Of a DNA stretch of 13,836 bases, positions 7,328-13,836 are shown in pieces. The DNA lies in the NCBI GenBank assembly GCA_937860115.1, contig CALMBI010000069.1:1-13836 (forward strand), read 5' to 3'. Both the position numbers and the translations under genes were made by a program. Numbering within the stretch: the first letter of the stretch is position 1; the number at the start of each line of letters is the position of its first letter. This DNA is from an uncultured Arcobacter sp. GTDB lineage: Bacteria; Campylobacterota; Campylobacteria; Campylobacterales; Arcobacteraceae. The notes beneath the pieces were generated by a model that searched no databases, was not told where the DNA came from, and saw only the letters and a program-made list of their open reading frames with translations.

Positions 7328-8218
7328 CTATTTTCCAGCCAATGCTAATCTTTGATTTCTAGCATCTTCTTGTGCCTTGTACATTGTTGCACATCCAAGA
7401 GCAAGTTCACGAACTTTTAAAATATAGTTTTGTCTCTCAGTTACAGAGATAGCTTTTCTTGCATCAAGGGTATTAAAAGTATGACTTGCAAGCATACATT
7501 GATCATAAGCTGGAAGTGGAAGCTCTTTTTCTAGACACAATTTACACTCTTTTGCATAATCATCAAAATGGGTAAACAACATCTCAGTTGTAGCTACTTC
7601 AAAGTTGTATTTAGAAAATTCAACTTCCCCTTCAAAGTGGATATCTTTATAAGTTGTTTTCCCAAATTCATTCTCATTCCATACAATATCAAAAACATTA
7701 TCAACATTTTGTAGATACATCGCAAGTCGCTCTGTCCCATAAGTTATCTCAACCGCAACTGGATCACAAGCGATTCCCCCCACTTGTTGGAAATAGGTAA
7801 ATTGAGTTACTTCCATCCCATCAAGCCAAACTTCCCAGCCAAGTCCCCAAGCTCCAAGTGTTGGTGATTCCCAGTTGTCTTCAACAAATCTAATATCGTG
7901 TTTTGATAAATCAAGCCCTAAAAACTCTAGTGACTTAAGATATAAATCTTGAATATTATCAGGACTTGGTTTGATTAAAACTTGAAATTGATAGTAACTT
8001 CCAAGTCTATTTGGATTTTCCCCGTATCTTCCATCTGTTGGTCTTCTTGAAGGTGCTACATAAGCTACACTCCAAGGTTTGTTATCAAGACTTCTTAAAA
8101 GTGTTGCTGGATGAAATGTTCCAGCACCTGCTGGAATATCATACGGTTGTAAGATATTACACCCTTGTTCACTCCAAAATTCTTGTAGTTTTAGTAGTAG
8201 TTTTGAAAATGTTATCAT
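7328..8218 (-). CDS. glyQ: glycine--tRNA ligase alpha subunit
   Basis: GlyQ is the catalytic alpha subunit of the bacterial (alpha-beta)2 glycyl-tRNA synthetase and charges tRNA-Gly together with GlyS, which is not in this window. The 296 residues match the family's length. Class II features are visible: GAGTFHPATLLRSL at about 31-44, motif 2 region APSRRPTDGRYGENPNRLG at about 55-73, EVTQFTYFQQVGG at about 136-148, and motif 3 EITYGTERLAMYL at about 157-169. ATG 8218 has AAGGA 6 nt upstream. It is the first gene of the minus-strand run and is transcribed from the divergent region shared with purL. It is the promoter-proximal gene of the block that includes flgZ and waaA. Confidence 0.97.
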   Translation of the reverse strand: MITFSKLLLKLQEFWSEQGCNILQPYDIPAGAGTFHPATLLRSLDNKPWSVAYVAPSRRPTDGRYGENPNRLGSYYQFQVLIKPSPDNIQDLYLKSLEFLGLDLSKHDIRFVEDNWESPTLGAWGLGWEVWLDGMEVTQFTYFQQVGGIACDPVAVEITYGTERLAMYLQNVDNVFDIVWNENEFGKTTYKDIHFEGEVEFSKYNFEVATTEMLFTHFDDYAKECKLCLEKELPLPAYDQCMLASHTFNTLDARKAISVTERQNYILKVRELALGCATMYKAQEDARNQRLALAGK

Positions 8219-8242
8219 TCTTCTTCCTTGTAAAATATCGCG

Positions 8243-8279
8243 GATTTTACCTTATACTAAATAATTTTTAGGTAAAATC
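8243..8279. promoter_or_regulatory. divergent glyQ/purL promoter with mirrored -10-like boxes
   Basis: The 93-nt gap holds a perfect 10-bp inverted repeat, GATTTTACCT (8243-8252) and AGGTAAAATC (8270-8279), separated by 17 nt. Each arm contains TAAAAT pointing outward, towards glyQ on the minus strand and towards purL on the plus strand. A single central element could therefore serve two back-to-back promoters, or the repeat could be an operator. No convincing -35 is seen on either side. No purine riboswitch fold is evident. Confidence 0.45.
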
Positions 8280-8311
8280 GCCGTTATTTATATCAACAAA
8301 GGTACTTACAA

Positions 8312-10519
8312 ATGAGCGAAAAAACACCATTAGAGATTGCTTTAGCGCACTCTTTAACAAAAGATGAATATGAAACAATAGTCCATATGTTAGGGCGAGA
8401 GCCAAATTACACAGAGATTGGTATCATCTCAGCTATGTGGAGTGAACACTGTTCTTACAAATCAAGTAAAAAATATTTAAGTGGTTTCCCAACTAAAGCT
8501 CCATGGGTTATCCAAGGACCAGGGGAAAATGCTGGTGTTATTGATATTGGTGATGGATATGCAGCTGTATTTAAAATGGAATCGCACAATCACCCAAGTT
8601 TTATTGAACCTTATCAAGGAGCTGCAACTGGTGTTGGTGGAATTTTAAGAGATGTATTTACAATGGGTGCTAGACCTATTGCCAACCTTAATCTTCTACA
8701 ATTTGCTGGAATTGATGGGAATAGTGACACTGCAAAAAAACATAGATACCTTTTACGAGGTGTTGTTGCTGGTATCGGTGGATATGGTAACTGTATGGGA
8801 GTTCCAACTATTGGTGGACAAACAAACTTTGAAGAGTGTTATGCAGGGAATAATCTAGTAAATGCATTTACATTAGGACTTGTAAAAACAGATGAGATTT
8901 TCCTAGGAAAAGCTGAAGGTATAGGAAATCCTGTAATGTATGTTGGAAGTAAAACTGGAAGAGATGGTCTTGGTGGGGCTGTTATGAGTAGTTGTGCTTT
9001 TGATGAAGATAGTGAATCAAAAAGACCAACAGTTCAAGTGGGAGACCCATTTACAGAAAAACTTTTACTTGAAGCTTGTTTAGAATTATTCAAAAAAGAT
9101 TTAATTATCGGTATTCAAGATATGGGAGCTGCTGGACTTACTTCATCTTCATTTGAGATGGCTGGAAGAAGTGGAAGTGGTATGATTATGCACCTTGACA
9201 AAGTTCCAGCTCGTGAAGAAGGGATGACTCCTTATGACTTTATGCTCAGTGAATCACAAGAAAGAATGCTTATCTGTGCTAAAAAAGGGTGTGAACAAGC
9301 TATTATTGATATTTTTACTAAATGGGAACTTTCTGTTGCTGTTATTGGTGAGGTAACAAATACTGGTCATATGGAATTATTTTGGCATGGAGATAAAGTA
9401 GCTGATATACCAATCCAACCACTCTCAGAAGAAGCTCCTGTATTAGATAGACCTGTTAAAGAGCCTGAATATCTTAAGACGATCAAAGATATAACATTAG
9501 ATAAAAACATTTCCACTCAAGATGCATTTGATGCATTACTTAGTGATATTGAAGTAGTTGATAAATCTTGGATTTATAGTCAATATGACTCTATGGTGCA
9601 AACAAATACAGTTAAAGGTCCAGGGAAACTTGACGGATCTGTTATTAGAATCAAAGAAACAGGAAGAGCTTTAGCTATGAGTGCTGATTGTAACACAAGA
9701 TTATGTTATATCAATCCAGAACTTGGAAGTGCAGCAGCAGTTATGGAAGCTGGAAGAAATGTTGCTATGACTGGTGCGAGACCTTTAGCAATCACAGATT
9801 GTCTTAACTTTGGAAATCCTCAAAATCCTGAAGTTATGTGGCAATTTATGATGGCTTGTGAAGGAATTAAAAAAGCTTGTAAAGAATTAAACACTCCAGT
9901 TATTGGTGGAAATGTATCTTTATATAATGAAACAAATGGTGTGGGTGTTTTCCCAACTCCAGCAATTGCTACTGTTGGACTCAATGATGATATGAATAAA
10001 GTTTTACCATCTTGCATTCAAAAAGATGGAAGCACGCTTTACCTTCTAGGTGAAACAAAAAGTGAATTTGGTGGAAGCTTATATATGAAAAAATTCTACG
10101 GAAAAGTTGCTGGTGAGCATCCAGAAGTAGATTTCAAAAAAGAACTTAACCTTTGGGATTTTGTAATTGAAGCTAATAAAGCTGGACTTTTACAATCTGC
10201 AAAAGATGTAAATACTGGTGGTATTGCAATAAGTGCTGCTAAAATGTCAGTAGTTGGTGGAAAAGGTGTTACTATCACTGTACCACTTAAAGATCCAAAA
10301 GATATCTTTGCTGAATCTTTAAGTAGAGCTATTGTTGAAGTAAAATATGAAGATGAAGCTGCATTTGAAACTTTTGTAGGTCAAAACCATGTTGAATGTA
10401 CAAAGATTGGTAAAGTTGGTGGAGATGAAATCTCTATCAATGGTATCAAAAAAGATTTAGCAGAAGCTACAAATATCTATTTTAATAGATTCCAAGAGAT
10501 TATAGAGCAAGATTTATAA
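8312..10519 (+). CDS. purL: phosphoribosylformylglycinamidine synthase subunit PurL
   Basis: PurL is the synthetase subunit of FGAM synthase: it converts FGAR, ATP and ammonia to FGAM in de novo purine synthesis. At 735 residues it is the small type that works with separate PurQ and PurS, neither of which is in the window. The catalytic His lies in SEHCSYKSS (H46), the nucleotide-binding region begins at ESHNHPS (90-96) and GAATGVGGILRDVFTMGARP (about 103-122), and both AIRS-like halves are present (second half near GPGKLDGS). ATG 8312 has AAAGG about 10 nt upstream, a somewhat long spacing. It stands alone on the plus strand, is divergent from glyQ, and ends at a strong hairpin. Its third-position composition seems richer in G+C than the ABC operon, as expected for a well-expressed gene. 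Confidence 0.97.
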   Translation: MSEKTPLEIALAHSLTKDEYETIVHMLGREPNYTEIGIISAMWSEHCSYKSSKKYLSGFPTKAPWVIQGPGENAGVIDIGDGYAAVFKMESHNHPSFIEPYQGAATGVGGILRDVFTMGARPIANLNLLQFAGIDGNSDTAKKHRYLLRGVVAGIGGYGNCMGVPTIGGQTNFEECYAGNNLVNAFTLGLVKTDEIFLGKAEGIGNPVMYVGSKTGRDGLGGAVMSSCAFDEDSESKRPTVQVGDPFTEKLLLEACLELFKKDLIIGIQDMGAAGLTSSSFEMAGRSGSGMIMHLDKVPAREEGMTPYDFMLSESQERMLICAKKGCEQAIIDIFTKWELSVAVIGEVTNTGHMELFWHGDKVADIPIQPLSEEAPVLDRPVKEPEYLKTIKDITLDKNISTQDAFDALLSDIEVVDKSWIYSQYDSMVQTNTVKGPGKLDGSVIRIKETGRALAMSADCNTRLCYINPELGSAAAVMEAGRNVAMTGARPLAITDCLNFGNPQNPEVMWQFMMACEGIKKACKELNTPVIGGNVSLYNETNGVGVFPTPAIATVGLNDDMNKVLPSCIQKDGSTLYLLGETKSEFGGSLYMKKFYGKVAGEHPEVDFKKELNLWDFVIEANKAGLLQSAKDVNTGGIAISAAKMSVVGGKGVTITVPLKDPKDIFAESLSRAIVEVKYEDEAAFETFVGQNHVECTKIGKVGGDEISINGIKKDLAEATNIYFNRFQEIIEQDL

Positions 10520-10543
10520 TCTCTCTTTTCTTACATTTACAAA

Positions 10544-10575
10544 AAAAGGGTGGCTACAAAATAAGCCACCCTTTT
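10544..10575. terminator. bidirectional intrinsic terminator between purL and the flagellar operon
   Basis: A perfect 12-bp stem, AAAAGGGTGGCT (10544-10555) with AGCCACCCTTTT (10564-10575), closes an 8-nt loop. TTTTG-TATTT follows on the plus strand and, on the minus strand, a run of seven T follows. It therefore ends purL from the left and the convergent operon from the right, whose last stop is at 10607. Confidence 0.93.
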
Positions 10576-10606
10576 GTATTTAATGCTTTTTAGTAAAAGT
10601 GTTTAA

Positions 10607-12175
10607 TTAAAAATCACACATCTTATTAAAATCACTTCTAATAATTGTCACAATTTTCATATCATTAGTACTATTTTTATCTAACTTTTTAGCACCATTC
10701 ATGATATTATTTGTAACTGTTTTAAGATAAAGTGGTCCTACATAAACACTAACAGCTCCATTAAAATCTTTACAAATTGAGATTTGTGTCGAGTTCTGTT
10801 TATGCTCATCAACTGCTGGTTTATATTTTTTGTACTCTTTTGGATCAATTTTGATAAACATTAATGATTCATTAGCCATTGCTTTCTCTTTTTCATCTTC
10901 ATTCACACCTACTTGTTCTGTATCACCATCACTAAATCTATCTTTTAATTTAGAATCCACGCTACCATTACCATCACCGTCAGTTTTATATAAAGATTTC
11001 TCTTTATTATTAAGTGCAAACTCTTCAAGTTTCTCCATTTTCAATTTATAAAGTCTTTCTGCCTCTGCTTTTTTGTATTTTTCCAATACATCTTCTTCTA
11101 ATATTTCATATTTTGTAAGAAGCTTTAGTCTTTCATTGATTCTATCTGTATCAATCATCTCCATCTTAAAATCTATTTGACGTTTTTTAATCTCTGCTAT
11201 AACTATAGATTCCTCTTTTGGTGTTGTTTGATTAAGATCTTTAGTAATATTATTTTCAGCTGGTGACAATTCCTCTTTATCAAAAGTTCCCATAAATAGA
11301 AGAACCAGAAATGTTATTATGATTGTAGCTATCAATCCACCTAAAATCATTACAATAAGTTTTAATTTTTTATTTTTTTTCTCTTGTGGATCATCTACTA
11401 CTTCCGAATCCTCTATTGAACTCGCTATATTTTCATCCTCTTTTACAACAGGGGATTCTCCAGTACTTACTACTTGATTTGGATCGGTATCTTTACTTCC
11501 TGATTCTCCATCATCGTTACCTGCAATATCACCACTTTTATCTTCAAAGCTCTCATCATTATCAATATTAGAGGCATTTAAGTCAATAATCTCTTCATTT
11601 GATGGTGGCAGATCATTATTATCATTAGCATTTACTACCAATTCTTCAAGATTATTAAACTCTTCCAAATAAGGTATAAAATTTTCTTCAAAATCTATAA
11701 AATAATCAAATGGATTTTCTTCAATATCAAGCTTTAAATACGTTAAAAGATGACCACTTTGATAGGTTCCACCATCTATGATTTCAGAAGTACCTATAGA
11801 GAAACTCACTTTCCCAAGCTCTTCAAGATCCTCACGACCATTAAATACCGTTTGCAAAGTTCCACAAATTTGCGTTGTAGATTCTTTCATTGCATCAGCG
11901 ATATCTTCACTAATTGTATCGAGTGGTGGTGTATCTTCCATCAGCATCGCATGAGCTATTTTTGTTGCTGTTTGGGCAGGAAGAAGAAATTTAACATTTG
12001 TGGTTAGTTTTTCAAATGTAAAAGTACTATTTACTACAAGTACATTTTTCCCTTTGAGTATTTTAGAATCTACTTTGTGCAAACTCTCAACACTTGCGAC
12101 ACCACCTGATGAAAGTGAAGTTTCAATTGTGCTTGTAATAGCTTCTTGAAAAGGTATAGATAGGTCCGTTGCCAT
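10607..12175 (-). CDS. CheC/FliY-like domain, single-pass membrane, coiled-coil protein of a flagellar operon
   Basis: I do not recognise this 522-residue architecture. Residues about 1-150 resemble the CheC/CheX/FliY/FliM-middle fold: FLLPAQTATKIAHAML is like the FliM/FliY LVLPxxxAxKIAxxMM segment, followed by a CheC-type helix DAMKESTTQICG. The Asn of the CheC phosphatase motif (ExxN) is Thr here, so phosphatase activity is doubtful. A very acidic low-complexity linker fills about 155-265. A KKNKKLK patch and one hydrophobic helix (271-296) follow, then an acidic flank, which predicts N-terminus in the cytoplasm and C-terminus in the periplasm. Next come a charged coiled coil (about 325-392) and a C-terminal domain (about 435-522) with VSVYVGPL, reminiscent of SPOR domains, and two Cys (C468, C520). 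Its start overlaps the preceding stop (TAATG). It shares an operon with flgG, so a motor-associated role is inferred. Confidence 0.7.
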   Translation of the reverse strand: MATDLSIPFQEAITSTIETSLSSGGVASVESLHKVDSKILKGKNVLVVNSTFTFEKLTTNVKFLLPAQTATKIAHAMLMEDTPPLDTISEDIADAMKESTTQICGTLQTVFNGREDLEELGKVSFSIGTSEIIDGGTYQSGHLLTYLKLDIEENPFDYFIDFEENFIPYLEEFNNLEELVVNANDNNDLPPSNEEIIDLNASNIDNDESFEDKSGDIAGNDDGESGSKDTDPNQVVSTGESPVVKEDENIASSIEDSEVVDDPQEKKNKKLKLIVMILGGLIATIIITFLVLLFMGTFDKEELSPAENNITKDLNQTTPKEESIVIAEIKKRQIDFKMEMIDTDRINERLKLLTKYEILEEDVLEKYKKAEAERLYKLKMEKLEEFALNNKEKSLYKTDGDGNGSVDSKLKDRFSDGDTEQVGVNEDEKEKAMANESLMFIKIDPKEYKKYKPAVDEHKQNSTQISICKDFNGAVSVYVGPLYLKTVTNNIMNGAKKLDKNSTNDMKIVTIIRSDFNKMCDF

Positions 12176-12621
12176 TAATTTTCACTTACCCTTTGTTTTC
12201 TTCTGTGCTCTTTTTGTTTGGCTAAAATTTTTTCTTTATTCTTTTCATAATACTCTTTTCGATAATTTTTAAGATCTTCTTTTTTCTTAATTCTATAATT
12301 TTTGTCGTACTCAAGTCTTTTATCTTTATTTTCTAAATAATAATCTTTCTTTTTATTTCTATACTCTTCAATTTTTGCGATTATAATATCTTCTCTATCT
12401 TGGATATGACTTTTTTGCTTCTTTGCAATCTCTTTTATTTTAGCCGTAAAACTAGTGATATCACCACCAAAAAGTTCTTTTTCATAATCAATATATTGAT
12501 GTTTTTTTTCAGGCTCACTAGAACTTGATGCCAACTTTTTTTTAAGATAATACGCTTTCTTTTTCTCTTTATGTAAGCGAATATTCTCTTCGCATCTCTG
12601 CTTTAATTCATCTAAATTCAT
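12175..12621 (-). CDS. highly charged coiled-coil protein between flgG and the CheC/FliY-like gene
   Basis: I do not recognise the family. The 148 residues have no membrane segment and are dominated by Lys, Glu, Arg and Tyr. The N-terminal part has a Ser/Glu spacer (ASSSSEPEKK, about 31-40). The C-terminal half is strongly basic and near-repetitive, with recurring Tyr-Tyr blocks: KKAYYLKKK (about 21-29), KKDYYLENK (91-99) and RKEYYEKNK (111-119), spaced about 20 residues apart at the end. Extended helix or coiled coil is likely, as is RNA- or nucleic-acid-like charge. It begins 11 nt after the flgG stop and its TAA overlaps the next gene's ATG, so it is a fixed operon member and perhaps a cytoplasmic partner of the membrane protein. 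Composition alone can mimic such repeats. Confidence 0.65.
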   Translation of the reverse strand: MNLDELKQRCEENIRLHKEKKKAYYLKKKLASSSSEPEKKHQYIDYEKELFGGDITSFTAKIKEIAKKQKSHIQDREDIIIAKIEEYRNKKKDYYLENKDKRLEYDKNYRIKKKEDLKNYRKEYYEKNKEKILAKQKEHRRKQRVSEN

Positions 12622-12632
12622 ATTAGATTAAA

Positions 12633-13139
12633 TTACCTTTTTAGTTGATTGACCGTTTGAAGCATGGCATCAGTTGTTTGAAGAGATTTTGAATTTGCTT
12701 CATACGCCCTTTGAGCAGTAATCAAATCTACCATTGCATTTACAAGTTGCACATTTGAAGCTTCAAGCATTCCTTGTTGTAATGCTCCGTTTCTTGTATA
12801 TTGTGTATCACCATTTGGAGTAATAATTTGAAAGAAACCTTTCCCTTGAATAGCGATATCAAGATCATTCCCTGTTTCTGTTAAACTCCCTTGTAAAAAA
12901 CTTTTTTGGATCCCTGTAATTCCTACACCAAGCCCCACATCAATCCCTGTTGGATTATTTGTAGATTCACTAGTAGCATTAGCAGTATAGTTTAAAGATT
13001 GATACATTAAATCAGCAAATTCTATTCTATCTTTTTTAAATGCTGTTGTATTCACATTTGCGATATTATTTGATGTTACATCAATATTATTTTGTTGTGC
13101 ATTCATCCCCGCAGCTGATGTATATAATCCTCTTACCAT
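12633..13139 (-). CDS. flgG: flagellar distal rod protein FlgG, internally shortened
   Basis: FlgG forms the distal rod of the flagellar basal body in the periplasm and is exported by the flagellar type III system. The first about 115 residues match FlgG throughout: VRGLYTSAAGMNAQQNNIDV, NNIANVNTTAFKK, PTGIDVGLGVGI, GFFQI and YTRNGA. The last about 48 residues match the usual C-terminal helix (GMLEASNVQLVNAM, AQRAYEANSKSLQTTDAML). The about 90-95 residues that normally lie between YTRDG and LRQGxLE are absent with the frame kept, so the protein is 168 residues instead of about 260. ATG 13139 is preceded by GGAG at 6 nt; an in-frame TTG at 13151 is less likely. Both D0 helices remain, so export and partial assembly are imaginable. 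Deletion, repeat collapse in assembly, or a natural short paralogue are the options. Confidence 0.85.
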   Translation of the reverse strand: MVRGLYTSAAGMNAQQNNIDVTSNNIANVNTTAFKKDRIEFADLMYQSLNYTANATSESTNNPTGIDVGLGVGITGIQKSFLQGSLTETGNDLDIAIQGKGFFQIITPNGDTQYTRNGALQQGMLEASNVQLVNAMVDLITAQRAYEANSKSLQTTDAMLQTVNQLKR

Positions 13140-13419
13140 AATAAGCTCCAACTTTTAAATATCTCTGATTTTAGCCAATTTTATTTTAAAATACTCTTTT
13201 TTTCTTTCCAAAATTTAAATCTGATAGGTAAATCCGACCAAAGACTAAAAACACTCCAAGTAAATATTAAGTTTAGTAATATTTGCTCCTTCTTTTTGCT
13301 AAATTTCTTTCTTTTATAGCATTGTAAGAAGTTAAAATATTAAATAATATTTTCATAAATTATTCAATAAAAATGATAACACAAATTAGATAGAAAGCAC
13401 TATAAATTAGGACTTTAAT
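13140..13419. other. intergenic region between flgG and the IS transposase promoter
   Basis: About 280 nt without a supported gene. It is very A/T-rich. It holds an A/T-only palindrome AAAATATT-AAAT-AATATTTT (13334-13353). On the minus strand TAAAAT (13168-13173) is a weak -10 candidate for flgG, and no GG-N10-GC sigma-54 element was found. A startless 26-codon frame on the minus strand (13186-13266) reads like a protein tail (VFGRIYLSDLNFGKKK) and may be a gene remnant. The left end of the insertion sequence should lie here but cannot be placed without its right end. Confidence 0.5.
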
Positions 13420-13448
13420 TTGACTTTTTAGTAAATATTTAGTATAAT
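13420..13448 (+). promoter_or_regulatory. sigma-70 promoter of the IS transposase
   Basis: TTGACT (13420-13425) and TATAAT (13443-13448) are separated by exactly 17 nt, a near-consensus housekeeping promoter, 30 nt before the transposase ATG. It is the best -35/-10 pair I found in the window. Confidence 0.75.
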
Positions 13449-13478
13449 ATATACTTATATTAATAATAGGAAATTTAG

Positions 13479-13836
13479 ATGAAAATTGGAGTTAAAAAAG
13501 AACTTTTAAAGCAATTAGGCCAGATTGTAGATTTTAGAGCTAAGGATAAAATTACCTATCCTTTGAATGAGATATTGTTTATGTCATTGTTTGGATTACT
13601 CAAAGGGAAACACACCTTTGAACAATTACATGATTGGATGGAGTTTAATAGTAACAATACAATATTTTTAAAACTATTCAATAAAAAAAGTAAACTTGAT
13701 ATCCCTTGTGAATCTACACTTCATAGAATATTAGTGAATACTGATAATGAAGCATTACAAAAAGTATTTTGTAGTTTCTTTAATAAGTATGTTTCAAAGA
13801 AACATATAGCGGTTGATGGGAAATGGTTAAATGGGA
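13479..13836 (+). mobile_element. ISAs1-like transposase, 5' part, runs off the window
   Basis: The open frame from ATG 13479 gives 119 residues to the window end and has no stop. AGGA lies 7 nt before the ATG. The layout matches the N-terminal domain associated with DDE transposases of the ISAs1 (H-repeat) group: YPLNEILFMSLFGLLKGKHTFEQLHDW at about 27-53, then IPCESTLHRIL (75-85), as in the family's GIPSHDTFxRVF. IAVDGKWLNG at the end (family IAIDGKTLRGS) contains the first catalytic Asp (D113). The remaining Asp and Glu would lie beyond the window. Family assignment is from motif resemblance. Whether the element is intact cannot be judged. Confidence 0.82.

Noticed and set aside
8011..8271. 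Plus-strand open frame opposite the 5' part of glyQ
   Set aside because: It lies antisense to a fully convincing glyQ, has low-complexity Leu/Val composition and no ribosome site; it is a shadow frame.
10581..10606. Second short hairpin CTTTT/AAAAG near the end of the flagellar operon
   Set aside because: Five A/T-rich pairs are expected by chance here, and the strong terminator next to it explains termination.
11386..11571. Plus-strand open frame rich in Leu/His/Tyr opposite the acidic linker
   Set aside because: It is the antisense of Asp/Glu/Asn-rich codons in the 522-residue protein, which naturally gives such composition.
13140..13320. Sigma-54 (GG-N10-GC) promoter for flgG
   Set aside because: Each GG on the minus strand was checked by eye and none has GC at the required distance.
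1..13836. CRISPR array, tRNA or rRNA genes, purine riboswitch
   Set aside because: I saw no regularly spaced repeats, cloverleaf-like segments, rRNA stretches or purine-aptamer pattern when reading both strands by eye. A dedicated tRNA/Rfam scan was not possible.

Overview
The window reads as a chromosomal segment of a low-GC (roughly one third G+C by eye), Gram-negative member of the Campylobacterota. The strongest clue is the gene order glyQ - Nif3-like - C4 zinc-ribbon coiled coil (FlgZ/HP0958 type) - waaA - RluA-type pseudouridine synthase. I remember this order from Helicobacter pylori (HP0960 to HP0956) and Campylobacter jejuni (Cj0704 to Cj0708). The genus is not resolved; an Arcobacter-like or Sulfurimonas-like bacterium would fit. 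Bases 1-49 are not biological: they are an Illumina P7/TruSeq adapter with its index, so the true sequence begins at about base 50.

Layout. (1) Bases 50-2395, minus strand: an ABC-export type operon in the order small membrane-anchored protein, FtsX/MacB-like permease, LolD/MacB-like ATPase, and a membrane protein cut by the adapter. A 13-bp palindrome covers the extended -10 in front of it. (2) Bases 2414-2650: a small basic gene that is intact only if an A8 tract had one more A. (3) Bases 2685-8218, minus strand: a tightly packed run glyQ > Nif3-like > flgZ > waaA > pseudouridine synthase > trmA, combining translation, tRNA/rRNA modification, Kdo transfer to lipid A and a flagellar regulator. 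A long AU-rich hairpin sits between flgZ and waaA. (4) Bases 8219-8311: a divergent promoter region whose inverted repeat places the same -10-like box towards glyQ and towards purL. (5) Bases 8312-10519, plus strand: purL, ending at a strong terminator shared with the convergent operon. (6) Bases 10607-13139, minus strand: a flagellar operon of a shortened flgG, a highly charged 148-residue protein, and a 522-residue single-pass membrane protein with a CheC/FliY-like N-terminal domain. (7) Bases 13420-13836, plus strand: promoter and 5' part of an ISAs1-like transposase, running off the window.

Most of the window is conserved housekeeping. The unusual parts are in the flagellar operon: FlgG lacks about 90-95 central residues in frame, and the 522-residue protein joins a cytoplasmic switch/phosphatase-like fold to a periplasmic coiled coil, which could link the C-ring to periplasmic motor structures. 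A broken small gene, a shortened flgG and a nearby IS together could indicate local gene decay, but assembly error must be excluded first, because the contig demonstrably carries untrimmed adapter.
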